Shown: positions 17,494 to 26,831, counted from the stretch's first letter. The stretch: DNA of 64,000 nt from Desulfomicrobium escambiense DSM 10707 (GCF_000428825.1 NZ_KE386803.1:1-64000), one strand, 5' to 3'. Program-made: numbers and translations. The notes: generated by a model not told the origin, from the sequence alone.

Positions 17494-18279
17494 CTACAGC
17501 CCCATGCAGCAGTTCCTCCCGGCAGCCTTGGCCTTGTACAGGGCCTCGTCGGCCCGCAGCAGGGTCGCGTCGATGTTTTCGCCGGGACGGTGCAGGGTGT
17601 AGCCGATGCTGATGGTCGGCGCGGGGGGGGCGTCGACGCGCGGGGCTTCGTGGACGCTTCGGCGCAGGCGCTCGGCCACGGCAGGGGCGTTCTCCTGCGC
17701 ACATGCCGGGAACAGGAGCAGGAATTCCTCGCCGCCCCAGCGTGCGCAGAGGTCGTATTCGCGCAGGGTGAGTTCCAGGGCGCGGGCCACGGCGTGCAGC
17801 ACGCGGTCCCCGGCGGCGTGTCCGAAGCTGTCGTTGACGGCCTTGAAATGGTCGATGTCGGCAATCATGACCGCAAAGGTGTTTTCCGGCCTGCGGGCGG
17901 CCTGGGCGGCTGCCTCCTCCAGACGACCCGTCATGTAGCGGCGGTTGGGCAGGCCCGTCAGGGAGTCGTAGTTGGAGGCGTGCTCCAGGCGTTCCTTGAG
18001 CTGGTGCAGCATGGTCTGGTACTGGTCGCTGATGCGCACGATCTTTTCCAGCTGCCGGACCTTGCGCTCGTATCGGGTGAGGTAGGCCTGGCTGCGATCG
18101 CGCTCTGCGGCCTGGAAACGGTCGGCGATGTGGGTCAGCCTGTCCAGGAGACGCTGCTGGTCGCGGTAGCGCTGGAAAAGCCCGGTCAGCGCGTCCTTCC
18201 ATCCGTCGGGGGGCGTCTGGGCCGAGAGGATGGACTCGATCCGCTCCTCCAGGCTGTCGTTGCCGGTGCGTTCGCTCAT
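17494..18279 (-). CDS. siaD: Diguanylate cyclase SiaD
   Basis: A 261-residue cytoplasmic diguanylate cyclase making c-di-GMP from two GTP. An N-terminal helical, coiled-coil region (residues 30-100) precedes a GGDEF domain with an intact active site GGEEF at 182-186 and an RxxD inhibitory site at 173-176, correctly spaced five residues before it. In Pseudomonas aeruginosa SiaD is activated by unphosphorylated SiaC binding its stalk; the same helical stalk is visible here. The start is two bases after the siaC stop, making it the last gene of siaABCD. Confidence 0.9.
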   Translation of the reverse strand: MSERTGNDSLEERIESILSAQTPPDGWKDALTGLFQRYRDQQRLLDRLTHIADRFQAAERDRSQAYLTRYERKVRQLEKIVRISDQYQTMLHQLKERLEHASNYDSLTGLPNRRYMTGRLEEAAAQAARRPENTFAVMIADIDHFKAVNDSFGHAAGDRVLHAVARALELTLREYDLCARWGGEEFLLLFPACAQENAPAVAERLRRSVHEAPRVDAPPAPTISIGYTLHRPGENIDATLLRADEALYKAKAAGRNCCMGL

Positions 18280-18281
18280 GG

Positions 18282-18659
18282 TCAGGGCCTCGGGGCGATG
18301 GTGAACGGGAAGGAGCAGTCCTCCTTGAACTCTTCTGCCAGTTCGCCGACCCGCTCGTTTTCCGGGTCGTAGCTCCAGTGCACGCTGACCTGGCGCCCCC
18401 CTTGGTGGGCCTCCTCCAGGCGGTCGAAGATGTCCATCATGGCCCGGATGCTGCTTGTGTTGAGGTAGATCAGGGCAAGGTCGCAGGCCAGGGGGCCGCT
18501 GTCCTTCGCGAGGAAGCCGTCGATCCAGTCGATGATCGGCTGGAAGAATTCGAAGGGGTTTTCGGGGTAGGAGTCCCCGGCCATGGTCAGGCGCCCATCC
18601 TGGACGCTCGTGCGGACCAGTGGGGTGCTGGGGGTCTGGGCAAGGTCTATGTCGTTCAT
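18282..18659 (-). CDS. siaC: SiaC-family regulatory phosphoprotein (DUF1987)
   Basis: A 125-residue single-domain protein of the SiaC/DUF1987 family. The conserved segment LALIYLNTSSIRAMMD contains Thr68, the same residue number as the phosphorylation site described for P. aeruginosa SiaC. In that system the SiaB kinase phosphorylates and the SiaA phosphatase dephosphorylates it, and the unphosphorylated form activates SiaD. All three partners are encoded next to it in the same operon. Twenty bases separate it from siaB. Confidence 0.9.
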   Translation of the reverse strand: MNDIDLAQTPSTPLVRTSVQDGRLTMAGDSYPENPFEFFQPIIDWIDGFLAKDSGPLACDLALIYLNTSSIRAMMDIFDRLEEAHQGGRQVSVHWSYDPENERVGELAEEFKEDCSFPFTIAPRP

Positions 18660-18679
18660 CTCGTACTCGTTTTGTTGTT

Positions 18680-19216
18680 TCAGAGCATGACGCGCAGGCT
18701 CAGGAAGCTGCGCCCGGAGTCGATGTCGCGCAATGTGGCCGCCAGCGGGCAGGAGGCCTTGCGCGCCATGTCGATGAGGCCCAGGCCGGCGCTGCCGTTC
18801 AGGGCTTCCCTGGGCTGGCGCAGCTGGGTCTTGAAAAGGGCCTTGAGGGCGGCGCGGTCCATGGCCGCCAGCTCCTCCACGCGCCGCACCAGTTCCCGGC
18901 CGTCCTGCGGGGCCACGACGTTGCCCGCGCTGATGACGTAGCGTCCGTCCTCGCGGGACACGACGATGGCGGCGTTGGTCGCGCCCGGAAGCTCCGGATG
19001 CTGATCGGCGTAGCGGCGGATGTTCTGGGTCATCTCGATGTAGACCGCGAAGATGTCGGCCACGGCGCTGGGCGCTTCCTGCTGGTGCTGGAGGTAGTCG
19101 CGCAGGGCGCGCCCGATCTCCTCGATGAGGGCGGCGTTGATGGGGCCGTTGAAGCAGACCATGATCTGCTTGCGGTCGAATATTTCCCGCAGGTCGTAGA
19201 GGTCTGGGGTGGTCAT
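18680..19216 (-). CDS. siaB: SiaB-family protein kinase (DUF6272)
   Basis: A 178-residue cytoplasmic protein in the position and size of SiaB, an ATPase-fold kinase that phosphorylates SiaC. The N-terminus LREIFDRKQIMVCFNGPIN and the internal EMTQNIRRYAD, resembling the N-box of GHKL kinases, support this; GSAGLGLIDMARK near residue 140 matches the glycine-rich ATP lid. The ATG at 19216 overlaps the siaA stop (ATGA), arguing for coupled synthesis. Confidence 0.87.
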   Translation of the reverse strand: MTTPDLYDLREIFDRKQIMVCFNGPINAALIEEIGRALRDYLQHQQEAPSAVADIFAVYIEMTQNIRRYADQHPELPGATNAAIVVSREDGRYVISAGNVVAPQDGRELVRRVEELAAMDRAALKALFKTQLRQPREALNGSAGLGLIDMARKASCPLAATLRDIDSGRSFLSLRVML

Positions 19217-21270
19217 GAGTCGGTCTCCTTCGTGGGGGCGGGCGTCTGCTGGTCGAAGCGGAAGGCCAGTACGGTGATGTCGTCGCGTTGCGGCTTTTCC
19301 CCGCGGTAATCGTTCAGTGCCCCGGTCAGGGCCGCTTCCTGGCTCTCCAGGGGGAGGGTCGCGTTGTCCCGCAGCCAGGACGTGAATCCGCCGCGGCCGA
19401 AGGGCAGGCCCTTGCCGCCGCCGGACTGGTCCAGGATGCCGTCCGTGACGAGATAAAAGACGCAACCCGGCTCCAGGTCAAGGGTCAGTTGCGTGAAGGT
19501 CCTCGGTTTGCGGTCGTTGATCCCGCCCCGGTCCCCCCTGAAATTCCTGATTTCCCCGCCGCAGGCCGCGAAGAGGTCGATGTGGGCCCCGGCGAAGCGG
19601 ACCGTCCGGGAAGCCCTCTCCACGTAGCACAGCCCGATGTCCATGGACGTCGCCAGGCGCTCCAGGCGCTGCGTGTCGGGCAGCATGTCCCGCACGGCCC
19701 TGTCGGCGCGTTCCAGCAGCGCCGCCGGCTGGCCGAGGCCGAGTTCCACGGTGGCGCGCTCCAGGGCGGCGTGGGCGATCATGGTCATGAACGCGCCCGG
19801 AACGCCGTGTCCCGCGCAGTCCACCACGCCGAAGAGGCATCCCCCCTCGTCCTCGCGGTAGAGGTAGAAATCCCCGCCGACCACGTCGCGCGGTAGCCAG
19901 ACCACGAAATAGCGGCCCTGCATGCGGGTGTCGAGCTGCCGGTCGGGCAGGATGACGCGCTGAATGAGGCTCGCGTAGCGGATGCTCTCGGTCAGCTGGC
20001 GGTGGGTGGCGGCCAGCGTGGCGTGGGTCGTCTCCAGTTCGGCCGTGCGTTCGGCCACCCGCCGCTCCAGGTCCTCGGTATGGGCCTGGACTTCGGCCGC
20101 CATGGTGTCGAAGGCCTGGGACAGGGCCCCGATCTCGTCGTCGCGATCCGACCGCATGCGGATGCCGTACTGCCCCTGGGCGATCATTCCGGCCGAGGCG
20201 GTCAGGGCCAGCAGGGGTTGCAGCACGAGCCGGTCGAAGCCCAGGGTCAGGGCCAGGATGACCATGAGGACGATGACCCCGCCGCCGATCAGAGCCAGGC
20301 GGATGAAACCAGAGGACAGGACTTCGGCCGCCTCGGGGTTGACGCTGCTGACCACCGTCCAACCCAGCTCCGGAAGATGGGCCAGGGCCATCATCCGGCG
20401 GCCGTCGGGAGTGATCTGCTCCATGACCTCGACTCCCCCGGCCCGTCGCCGCACTTCGGCCAGCAGCCGGGACGCGGTTTCGCGTCCGGACTCGGTGCTC
20501 AGGCCGGCGAAAAGAGTCCGGTCCGAGTCCTGTTTGTCCAGGGCGCCGTATTCGATCCGCGACGGGTCGGGATGGGCCACGATGCGGCCCGCCGTGTCCA
20601 CGATGAAGCTCATGCTTCCCTGGGTTCTGGGTGCGAGCATGCTGGCGAGGAACCGGTCGAGCCGCATGCCGGTCCCCACGAGGCCGAGGGGGGCTCCGGC
20701 CGCATTGCGGACCTGCACGTTGATCCAGAGGTTCGTGACCTTCAGCGTCGCGTCGGGGTTGACGTTCAGTGTGTAGGGGACCGCCTGCTCCATGGTCGAG
20801 AAATACCACGAGTCCCCGGTGTTGTTGCGGTCCAGGGTGTAGCGGTAGACGGCGCGGGGCCGCTCCGCATCCGCATAGTAGTAGGCCAGGGTGTGGTGGT
20901 GGATGACGAAATAGGCCCCGTCGGCGAAAGCCGGGCGGAAGCCGGCGGCCTCGGCCAGGAAACGCCCCCTGGCCAGAGGGTCCTGCTCGGCCAGGAGCCA
21001 GTCGCCCAGGGCGGTCAGGCCGGCGAAGCGCTGGGCGATGGCCAGCTCGCGTCCGACCAGTGACTGGATCTTCTCCCGTGTCAGCTGCGCTTCGGACACG
21101 GCCAGCCTGCGGCTCAGGTCCGCGGTCAGGTCGTGCAGGATGCGCTTGCCGACGGCGGCCGACATGAGGAGCACCGCCACGGAGATGGCCAGGAGCAGGA
21201 TGCCGATCTTGCGGCGGAGTCCCGGTTGGCGTCGGGTGTGACCCGATGAGGATGTGGGGGGGTGGTGCAT
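19213..21270 (-). CDS. siaA: SiaA: membrane sensor PP2C/SpoIIE-type phosphatase
   Basis: A 685-residue membrane protein. A first helix (about residues 20-42) precedes a periplasmic dCache-like sensor domain (to about 320), a second helix (about 325-347), a HAMP domain, a short coiled coil and a C-terminal SpoIIE/PP2C serine-threonine phosphatase domain with the metal-binding motifs DVVGGDFY, VVDCAGHGVPGAFMT and LVTDGILDQ, and a final RDDITVLAF. In P. aeruginosa SiaA dephosphorylates SiaC. GAGG lies five bases before the ATG at 21270. First gene of siaABCD, divergent from a binding-protein/kinase operon. Confidence 0.9.
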   Translation of the reverse strand: MHHPPTSSSGHTRRQPGLRRKIGILLLAISVAVLLMSAAVGKRILHDLTADLSRRLAVSEAQLTREKIQSLVGRELAIAQRFAGLTALGDWLLAEQDPLARGRFLAEAAGFRPAFADGAYFVIHHHTLAYYYADAERPRAVYRYTLDRNNTGDSWYFSTMEQAVPYTLNVNPDATLKVTNLWINVQVRNAAGAPLGLVGTGMRLDRFLASMLAPRTQGSMSFIVDTAGRIVAHPDPSRIEYGALDKQDSDRTLFAGLSTESGRETASRLLAEVRRRAGGVEVMEQITPDGRRMMALAHLPELGWTVVSSVNPEAAEVLSSGFIRLALIGGGVIVLMVILALTLGFDRLVLQPLLALTASAGMIAQGQYGIRMRSDRDDEIGALSQAFDTMAAEVQAHTEDLERRVAERTAELETTHATLAATHRQLTESIRYASLIQRVILPDRQLDTRMQGRYFVVWLPRDVVGGDFYLYREDEGGCLFGVVDCAGHGVPGAFMTMIAHAALERATVELGLGQPAALLERADRAVRDMLPDTQRLERLATSMDIGLCYVERASRTVRFAGAHIDLFAACGGEIRNFRGDRGGINDRKPRTFTQLTLDLEPGCVFYLVTDGILDQSGGGKGLPFGRGGFTSWLRDNATLPLESQEAALTGALNDYRGEKPQRDDITVLAFRFDQQTPAPTKETDS

Positions 21271-21412
21271 CTGAACCTCGGGCGGCAGTGTCTGACGTCC
21301 GCTTTGTATATGATTTTCAGCATAGTGCAATCACCAAAGCGCGCGTGGAGACGCGCACGGTCGCCTGTCGCGGAGCCTCCGGGCTTGTGCTCCGCATGGT
21401 TCATGCCTAAAG

Positions 21413-21424
21413 TCATACGTATGA
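21413..21424. promoter_or_regulatory. Perfect 12-bp palindrome in a divergent promoter region
   Basis: TCATACGTATGA lies between siaA and the binding-protein gene at 21485. It shares the half-site TCATAC/GTATGA with the larger palindrome at 54185-54202. A dimeric regulator site is possible; no regulator is identified. Confidence 0.35.
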
Positions 21425-21484
21425 TGCGTGCCGGGTTCGGCGGGAATGGCAGGTATGTCGGTGTATGACGGGAAGAGGGCGGTC

Positions 21485-22681
21485 ATGGGTACATTTCACA
21501 ATGGTGGTTTCCGGGGCCTTCTCGGAGTCCTGCGGTCGAACTGGCCGTCGGGACTGCTGATCGCACTGGCGCTGTGCGCCCTTTCTCGGGACGCCGCGGC
21601 CCAGTCTCCTCGTCCCGAACCCGTCCGGGTGGGCAGCGTCTTCGCCATGACCGGCCCGGGCGCTGAGGAGAATTCCCCCAACTACCGCATCGTCAAGCTC
21701 GCGGCCGACAAAATCAACGCTACGGGCGGCGTTCTGGGCCGACCGCTGGAAATCGTGGAGTTGGACACCATGAGCTCGGCCCTCGGCGCGCGCCAAGCCG
21801 CCCATGACGCCATCAAGGCCGGCGTCGTGGCCGTGGTCGGCCCTTCCTGGAGCTCCCAGGCCATGGCCATGGGTCCGGTCCTGCAGCAGGCCGGCATCCC
21901 CATGCTCGGCGCCACCACCACCGCCCCGGGCGTTACGGCCATCGGGGATTACATCTTCAGGGTCTGCTACACCGATGACTTGCAGGCCAGGATTCTGGCA
22001 CGCTTCGCCAGACAGGATCTCGGCGCCGTCCGCGCCGTGGTCGTGACCATTGCCGGCGACGTCTACAGCGAGGGGCTGAGCGCGGGCTTCACGCAACATT
22101 TCACGGCCCTGGGCGGGGTCGTGGCCGGACAGGTGCGCTACCTCCAGGACGCCATGGATTTCGCCGCACAAGTTGAGGCCGTCAGGCGCGAGGCCCCCGA
22201 CCTGGTCTTCGTGGCCGGGTACACGCGGGATTCGGGCCTCCTGCTCAAGCAGGCGCGCGGCGCTGGTTTGGGCATGCCGTTCCTGGGCGGCGACGGCTGG
22301 ACCGCCCTCGAACACTACCCATACCTCGACCCGGCCAGGGGCGAGAACTACTACGTCTCGCACTGGCACCCCGCCGATGCGTCCCCGGCCAGCCGCGAGT
22401 TCGTCGAATTGCTGCTGCGCGAGTTCGGGCCGGACGCCCTGGAATCCATCGACGCCGGCAACGCCAACGCCTACGACGCCCTCTGCCTTGTGGCCGACGC
22501 CATCCGGCGCGCCGGCAGCGCCGAACCGTCGGCCATTCGCGACGCCCTTGCCGCCACGGACGGCTTTGCCGGCGTCACGGGGACGATCTCGTTCAGAGGG
22601 TCCCGAGATCCCGTCAAGCCCCTGGTCGTTCTGCGCATCACGCCGGATGCCGTCGAGTTCGTGAAGAAGGTGGAGCCCTGA
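21485..22681 (+). CDS. Periplasmic ABC-type substrate-binding protein (Peripla_BP_6), likely sensor partner
   Basis: A 398-residue secreted protein of the branched-chain amino-acid-type binding family. The signal segment (about residues 20-40, cut near AAAQ) is followed by VRVGSVFAMTGPGA, the typical first strand of this fold, and GGVLGRPLEIVELD. No transporter permease or ATPase is nearby; instead its stop overlaps the start of a membrane histidine kinase by one base, so it probably presents a ligand to that kinase. I chose 21485 because GAGGG precedes it; in-frame starts at 21428 (GTG) and 21455 exist. Confidence 0.82.
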   Translation: MGTFHNGGFRGLLGVLRSNWPSGLLIALALCALSRDAAAQSPRPEPVRVGSVFAMTGPGAEENSPNYRIVKLAADKINATGGVLGRPLEIVELDTMSSALGARQAAHDAIKAGVVAVVGPSWSSQAMAMGPVLQQAGIPMLGATTTAPGVTAIGDYIFRVCYTDDLQARILARFARQDLGAVRAVVVTIAGDVYSEGLSAGFTQHFTALGGVVAGQVRYLQDAMDFAAQVEAVRREAPDLVFVAGYTRDSGLLLKQARGAGLGMPFLGGDGWTALEHYPYLDPARGENYYVSHWHPADASPASREFVELLLREFGPDALESIDAGNANAYDALCLVADAIRRAGSAEPSAIRDALAATDGFAGVTGTISFRGSRDPVKPLVVLRITPDAVEFVKKVEP

Positions 22682-25005
22682 TGGCGAGAAAAAGCATCGC
22701 TCAGCGCATGAACCGGGACATCATGGTGACCATCGCGGTCATCGCGGTCCTTTTCGTGGTCATGGGAAGCCTCATGCAGTTGCGCTGGAAAAACGACAAC
22801 ATCCAGTCCGTATGCCGTTTCCTGGACATGCTCGTGGCCCGCGAGCAGAGCCAGATGGCCAACGAGCTCTTCGAACGCAGGTATTCGGCTCTGGGGATGC
22901 GCGTCGCGCAGATAGGCGCCCTGGACGAGGTGCTGGAGGTTGTGCTCTACGACGCTTCCGGCAAGCCCCTCGTCCGCGTTGCGGGCGGGGCGTCCGACCT
23001 CTCCACGGCGGACGTGCCGGTTCTTGACGCCGTCCGTCCGGAACCGGGCGAACCCTACCGCTTCGAACACGATTTTTTGGCCCTGCGCTTCACCAAGGCC
23101 GTCACCGCCGCCGGGGAAGTCCTGGGCTGGGTCCGAATCAGCCATGACCTGTCTCTCCTGCGCAGGCAGATGCTCAGTTTCTTCGCCTTCTTCTTCGTGC
23201 TGCTGACCATCACCCTCATCTGCATGCTGACGCTTCTGCGCAGGAGGCTGCGTCAGTCCGTGGTCGTCCCCTTGCGGGAACTCGGCTCATCCATGCGGGC
23301 CACGGACTCCGAAAGCCTGTCCCGCGGCGTGTCTCTGCGCCAGGGCGACCTCGAGATCGCGAACCTCGGCGAGGCCTTCGAGGAGCTCCTGGCGCGCCTC
23401 GACCGGTCGTATCGCGAACTCGACGAGGCCAATGCCGCCCTCCGGCGCAGCGAAAGCCGGCTCTCGCGGGCCATCGGTGCCAGTACCGACGCCATCTGGG
23501 AGTGGTCCTACGCCACGGGGGAAACCTATTACAGTCCCCGCTGGTACGAGATGCTCGGCTACGCCGACCAGGAACTGCCCATGAGCTATGAGACGTGGCG
23601 CAGCCTCTGCCATCCCGGCGACTGCGAACAAACCGAGAGGGAGATTCTGGAGGCGGTGAACTCCAGGGGCCTCAAGTCGTACCAGGCCGAATTCCGCATG
23701 CGGACGCGGGGCGGGGGCTGGAAGTGGATTCTGAGCCGGGGCGACGTCATCGAACGCGACGGGGACGGCAACCCCGTTCTGCTGAGCGGCACCCACACGG
23801 ACATCTCCGAGCGCAAGCAGGCCGAGGAAAGGCTCAGGCAGTCCGAGGAAAAATTCTTCCGGCTCTTCCGGCTCTCCCCTGACACCATCGTCCTCGTCAA
23901 CGTCGAAACCGGACAACTCGTCGATGTGAACGATTCCTTCGTCGTGCTTTCGGGGTACTCGCGCGCCGAGGCCGTGGGCCGGACCTTCCTGGAACTTGGC
24001 ATCTACCGCGATCCGGGCCAGCGGGATCTGCTCTACGGGCTGCTCGAACGCGACGGCACGGTGCGCAACCTTGAAATCGACGTGCGGCGCAAGGACGGTT
24101 CCGTCACGCCCTGCGCCGTCTCCAGCCAGCTGATGCAGATCGACGGGACGACACATCTGCTGGCGGTGGTGCGGGACATCTCGCAGATGAAACAGATGCA
24201 GGAACTCATGATCCAGAGCGAAAAGATGCGCTCCGTGGGCGGCATGGCAGCCGGCATCGCGCACGAGATCAACAATCCCTTGGGCATCATCCTCCAGGCG
24301 TCCCACAATCTCGTGCAGCGCATGCGCCCCGATTTCCCCAAGAACATCGAGGCGGCCGGGCGCATCGGCCTCAACATGGAACTTCTTGAACGTTACATGC
24401 GCGAGCGCAAGCTCGACGTGTTCATTGCGGACATCCATACGGCGGGCGTGCGGGCCGCGGAGATCATCCGGCGCATGCTCGATTTCAGCAGGATGAGCGA
24501 AACCGGGCGCACGTCATGCGACCTGCGGCGGCTGATCGAGCAGTCGGTGGCCCTGGCGGCCACGGACTACGATCTCAGGAAAAATTATGATTTCGGCCGT
24601 ATCAGCGTGGAAATCGAGGTCGAGGATGGCCTGCCGCCCGTCGCCTGCACCGAGACCGAGATCGAGCAGGTCCTGCTGAACCTTCTGCGCAACGCTTCCC
24701 AGGCAATGGCCACGGCCGCTCCCCCGACCGCGCAGCCGAGAATCCGCATCCATGCATCCGCCCTGCCCGAAGGCGTGCGCATCTCGGTCGAGGACAACGG
24801 CCCCGGCATGGACGCCGACGTCAGCCGCCGGGTCTTCGACCCGTTCTTCACGACCAAGGCACCGGGGCTGGGCACGGGGCTCGGCCTGTCGGTATCCTAT
24901 TTCATCGTCACCAAGAGCCACGGCGGGGATATGCGCGTCGAGTCCGAGCCTGGGAAGGGGGCGCGGTTCATCATCGACCTGCCTTCCGCCAAGGAGGAGA
25001 CATGA
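22681..25005 (+). CDS. Membrane histidine kinase with two PAS domains
   Basis: A 774-residue inner-membrane sensor kinase. Helix 1 (about 14-33) and helix 2 (about 163-183) enclose a periplasmic domain of about 130 residues. After a HAMP-like linker come PAS 1 (about 262-385, [16 protein letters not shown]), PAS 2 (about 395-510), HisKA ([13 protein letters not shown]) and ATPase ([16 protein letters not shown]). No receiver domain is fused and no response regulator follows, so the target is elsewhere. It is translationally coupled both to the binding protein upstream and to the PAPS-reductase-fold gene downstream (ATGA at 25002). Confidence 0.9.
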   Translation: MARKSIAQRMNRDIMVTIAVIAVLFVVMGSLMQLRWKNDNIQSVCRFLDMLVAREQSQMANELFERRYSALGMRVAQIGALDEVLEVVLYDASGKPLVRVAGGASDLSTADVPVLDAVRPEPGEPYRFEHDFLALRFTKAVTAAGEVLGWVRISHDLSLLRRQMLSFFAFFFVLLTITLICMLTLLRRRLRQSVVVPLRELGSSMRATDSESLSRGVSLRQGDLEIANLGEAFEELLARLDRSYRELDEANAALRRSESRLSRAIGASTDAIWEWSYATGETYYSPRWYEMLGYADQELPMSYETWRSLCHPGDCEQTEREILEAVNSRGLKSYQAEFRMRTRGGGWKWILSRGDVIERDGDGNPVLLSGTHTDISERKQAEERLRQSEEKFFRLFRLSPDTIVLVNVETGQLVDVNDSFVVLSGYSRAEAVGRTFLELGIYRDPGQRDLLYGLLERDGTVRNLEIDVRRKDGSVTPCAVSSQLMQIDGTTHLLAVVRDISQMKQMQELMIQSEKMRSVGGMAAGIAHEINNPLGIILQASHNLVQRMRPDFPKNIEAAGRIGLNMELLERYMRERKLDVFIADIHTAGVRAAEIIRRMLDFSRMSETGRTSCDLRRLIEQSVALAATDYDLRKNYDFGRISVEIEVEDGLPPVACTETEIEQVLLNLLRNASQAMATAAPPTAQPRIRIHASALPEGVRISVEDNGPGMDADVSRRVFDPFFTTKAPGLGTGLGLSVSYFIVTKSHGGDMRVESEPGKGARFIIDLPSAKEET

Positions 25006-25664
25006 CCCTTTACGACAAGGTTCGTCTGGCCAGGGAGCGCTTGTCCGACGCCCTGGCGCGTTTCGGGGTCCGTGCCGCCGTGGGCTGGACGGGCGGCAAG
25101 GACTCCACCGTGGTCCTGGCCCTGTGGCGGGACGTGCTGCGCGAGGCGGGCGTCGGGGAGGCGCCTTTCGCCATCAACCTCGACACCGGCTGCAAGTTCC
25201 CGGAGGTGCTGGCCTTCCGCGACAGGCTGGCGCGGGATTGGGGCGTGGACGTGACGGTGGTCCGCCCTGAGGTCGACCTGGCGCGCTACCCGCTGGCCGC
25301 GGACCCGGTGCGGTGCTGCGGGGACCTCAAGATCAGGCCCCTGAACGAGGCCGTTTCCCGCCTGAAGATTCCCGCCCTGCTGACGGGCGTGCGCGCCGAC
25401 GAGAACCCGGATCGCGCCCACCGGCCGTGGTTCGAGGACCACGGCGACCATGTCCGCATCCTGCCTATCCTGGAATGGACGGAGCTCGACGTCTGGACCT
25501 TCCTGGTGCGCGAGGGCATCCCGTGGTGCCCGCTCTACGACCACGGCTACCGGTCCCTGGGCTGCGTGCCCTGCACCTCCCGTTCGGGCCGCGGCGAGCG
25601 TTCTGGCCGCGACGCGGCCAAGGAGGAGCGCATGGCGCAGCTCAGAAGCCTGGGGTATTTTTAG
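25002..25664 (+). CDS. Phosphoadenosine-phosphosulfate-reductase-fold protein
   Basis: A 220-residue cytoplasmic protein of the adenine nucleotide alpha-hydrolase fold. The PP-loop is WTGGKDST (about 28-35). Cysteine pairs RCCGDLK and LGCVPC match the [4Fe-4S] cluster ligands of APS reductases, but the C-terminal ECGLH catalytic cysteine of true APS/PAPS reductases is missing, so sulfonucleotide reduction by the usual thiosulfonate route is unlikely. It could be a sulfur-carrier or nucleotide-modifying enzyme. It overlaps the kinase gene by four bases, an unexpected partner. Confidence 0.78.
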   Translation: MTLYDKVRLARERLSDALARFGVRAAVGWTGGKDSTVVLALWRDVLREAGVGEAPFAINLDTGCKFPEVLAFRDRLARDWGVDVTVVRPEVDLARYPLAADPVRCCGDLKIRPLNEAVSRLKIPALLTGVRADENPDRAHRPWFEDHGDHVRILPILEWTELDVWTFLVREGIPWCPLYDHGYRSLGCVPCTSRSGRGERSGRDAAKEERMAQLRSLGYF

Positions 25665-26153
25665 GCTTTTCACTTCTTCCTGAACCAATTCATACGTCGT
25701 GCCCACAGAGGCGGGTTCCCATCCCTGCAGGGAGGGGCCGTCTCAGGGCGGTCGCGCTCCAGCCCGTCCCGGGCGGGGGCGTCGAAACTCCTTCGCGGGC
25801 CTCGTAAGGCGGAAACGTCGAGTGTCGGTGCGGAAAGGGTGGGGCAACGCGCCTGGCGACGTTTTCGCCAACGATGCCGGGCTCAGTCGGACAGTCGACG
25901 CTCCCCGCCCGGGACGGGCAGGAACGCTCGGGGCTGTGCGGTGGACGGGGGATCAAGAAAATTTCAAGGAAATTTCACGGCAGGAGCACGCTGACTCTCC
26001 CCCTGCCAAGGGGGAGTACCCGAAGGGGGAGGGGGTATTCTTCCCGGAACCGGACTGGGCTGCGTCGGATGAGCACGAGTCAACCACCCCGCCCTCCGGG
26101 CACCCCTCCTTGGCAGGAGGGGAGTTGAAGTCCGATTCAGATCGCGACCCGGT
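25665..26153. other. Gene-free stretch of 489 bp
   Basis: No convincing reading frame is present. The left half (25690-25960) is GC-rich with no clear signals. The right part contains one pair of oppositely oriented 48-50-bp repeats (25991-26040 and 26081-26128), listed separately. The genes on either side converge. Confidence 0.6.
25991..26128. repeat. Pair of inverted ~48-bp repeats (types A and B)
   Basis: Copy A (25991-26040) contains CTCCCCCTGCCAAGGGGGAG, and copy B (26081-26128) is its diverged reverse complement with CCCCTCCTTGGCAGGAGGGG. Forty bases lie between. The same A-spacer-B arrangement, with a recognisably similar spacer, recurs at 34490-34620. Each copy can form a hairpin on its own. 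Confidence 0.85.
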
Positions 26154-26831
26154 TCAGTTTTCCTGCGCCGCGCACGCCTCCAGGGCGGCGATGTCGGGGA
26201 TGCAGATCACGCCGCGTCCTTTCAGTTCGATGACGCCGTCCTTGGCCAGGGCGTTGAGCAGGGAGGACACGGTCTGGCGCGAGGAGCCGATGATGCTGGC
26301 CATCTGTTCGGTGTTGAGGCCCAGGGAGACCATGCCGCCGTCCTCGCACTTGCCGCAGTGCCGGCACTCCCGGCAGCGGGGCAGGCGCCTGGCCTCGTAG
26401 GCCAGGAACTCCACGAGGCGGTTGCGCACATCCTTGAAGGCCAGGGTGTCGATGACGGAGATGGCGTGGGAGAGAAGGTCGCCCAGGACGTGAATCATGG
26501 CCGAGTTGAAGCTCGGCATGGAGCCGAGGTGGCGCCGGACCTCGGCCACGTCGGCCACGAGGATTTCGAGGTCGTCCAGGGCCTGCACCCAGGCCCTGGT
26601 GTGCGTCGCGTAGACGTCCCCCGCGTCCAGCACGGCCATGGTGAATTCCTTGTCACGGTAGGCCAGCAAGACGCGGGCCCTGCCCCGGGTGACGATGAAG
26701 ATCCGGTTGTCCTGCCTGGGGTGGAAGACCATTGCGCCGCGGACGAAGGCGCGGGCGTGGAACGCTTGGCGGACGGGCGCCATCTCGGGGCGTTCGAGAT
26801 CCTGCAGCAGGGTGGTGTCGGTCAGGCGCAT
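26154..26831 (-). CDS. cooA: CooA-type CO-sensing transcriptional regulator (Crp/Fnr family)
   Basis: A 225-residue CRP-family activator. An effector domain (residues 1-130) carries His77 (YATHTRAWVQA), aligning with the proximal haem ligand His77 of Rhodospirillum rubrum CooA; Cys75 of that protein is alanine here, as in some other CooA proteins. The recognition helix IGSSRQT is identical to that of R. rubrum CooA. Between the dimerisation helix and the helix-turn-helix is an unusual four-cysteine insertion, CRECRHCGKC (Cys153, 156, 159, 162). It lies downstream of cooS and cooC, and a consensus CooA site sits upstream of cooS. Confidence 0.87.
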   Translation of the reverse strand: MRLTDTTLLQDLERPEMAPVRQAFHARAFVRGAMVFHPRQDNRIFIVTRGRARVLLAYRDKEFTMAVLDAGDVYATHTRAWVQALDDLEILVADVAEVRRHLGSMPSFNSAMIHVLGDLLSHAISVIDTLAFKDVRNRLVEFLAYEARRLPRCRECRHCGKCEDGGMVSLGLNTEQMASIIGSSRQTVSSLLNALAKDGVIELKGRGVICIPDIAALEACAAQEN

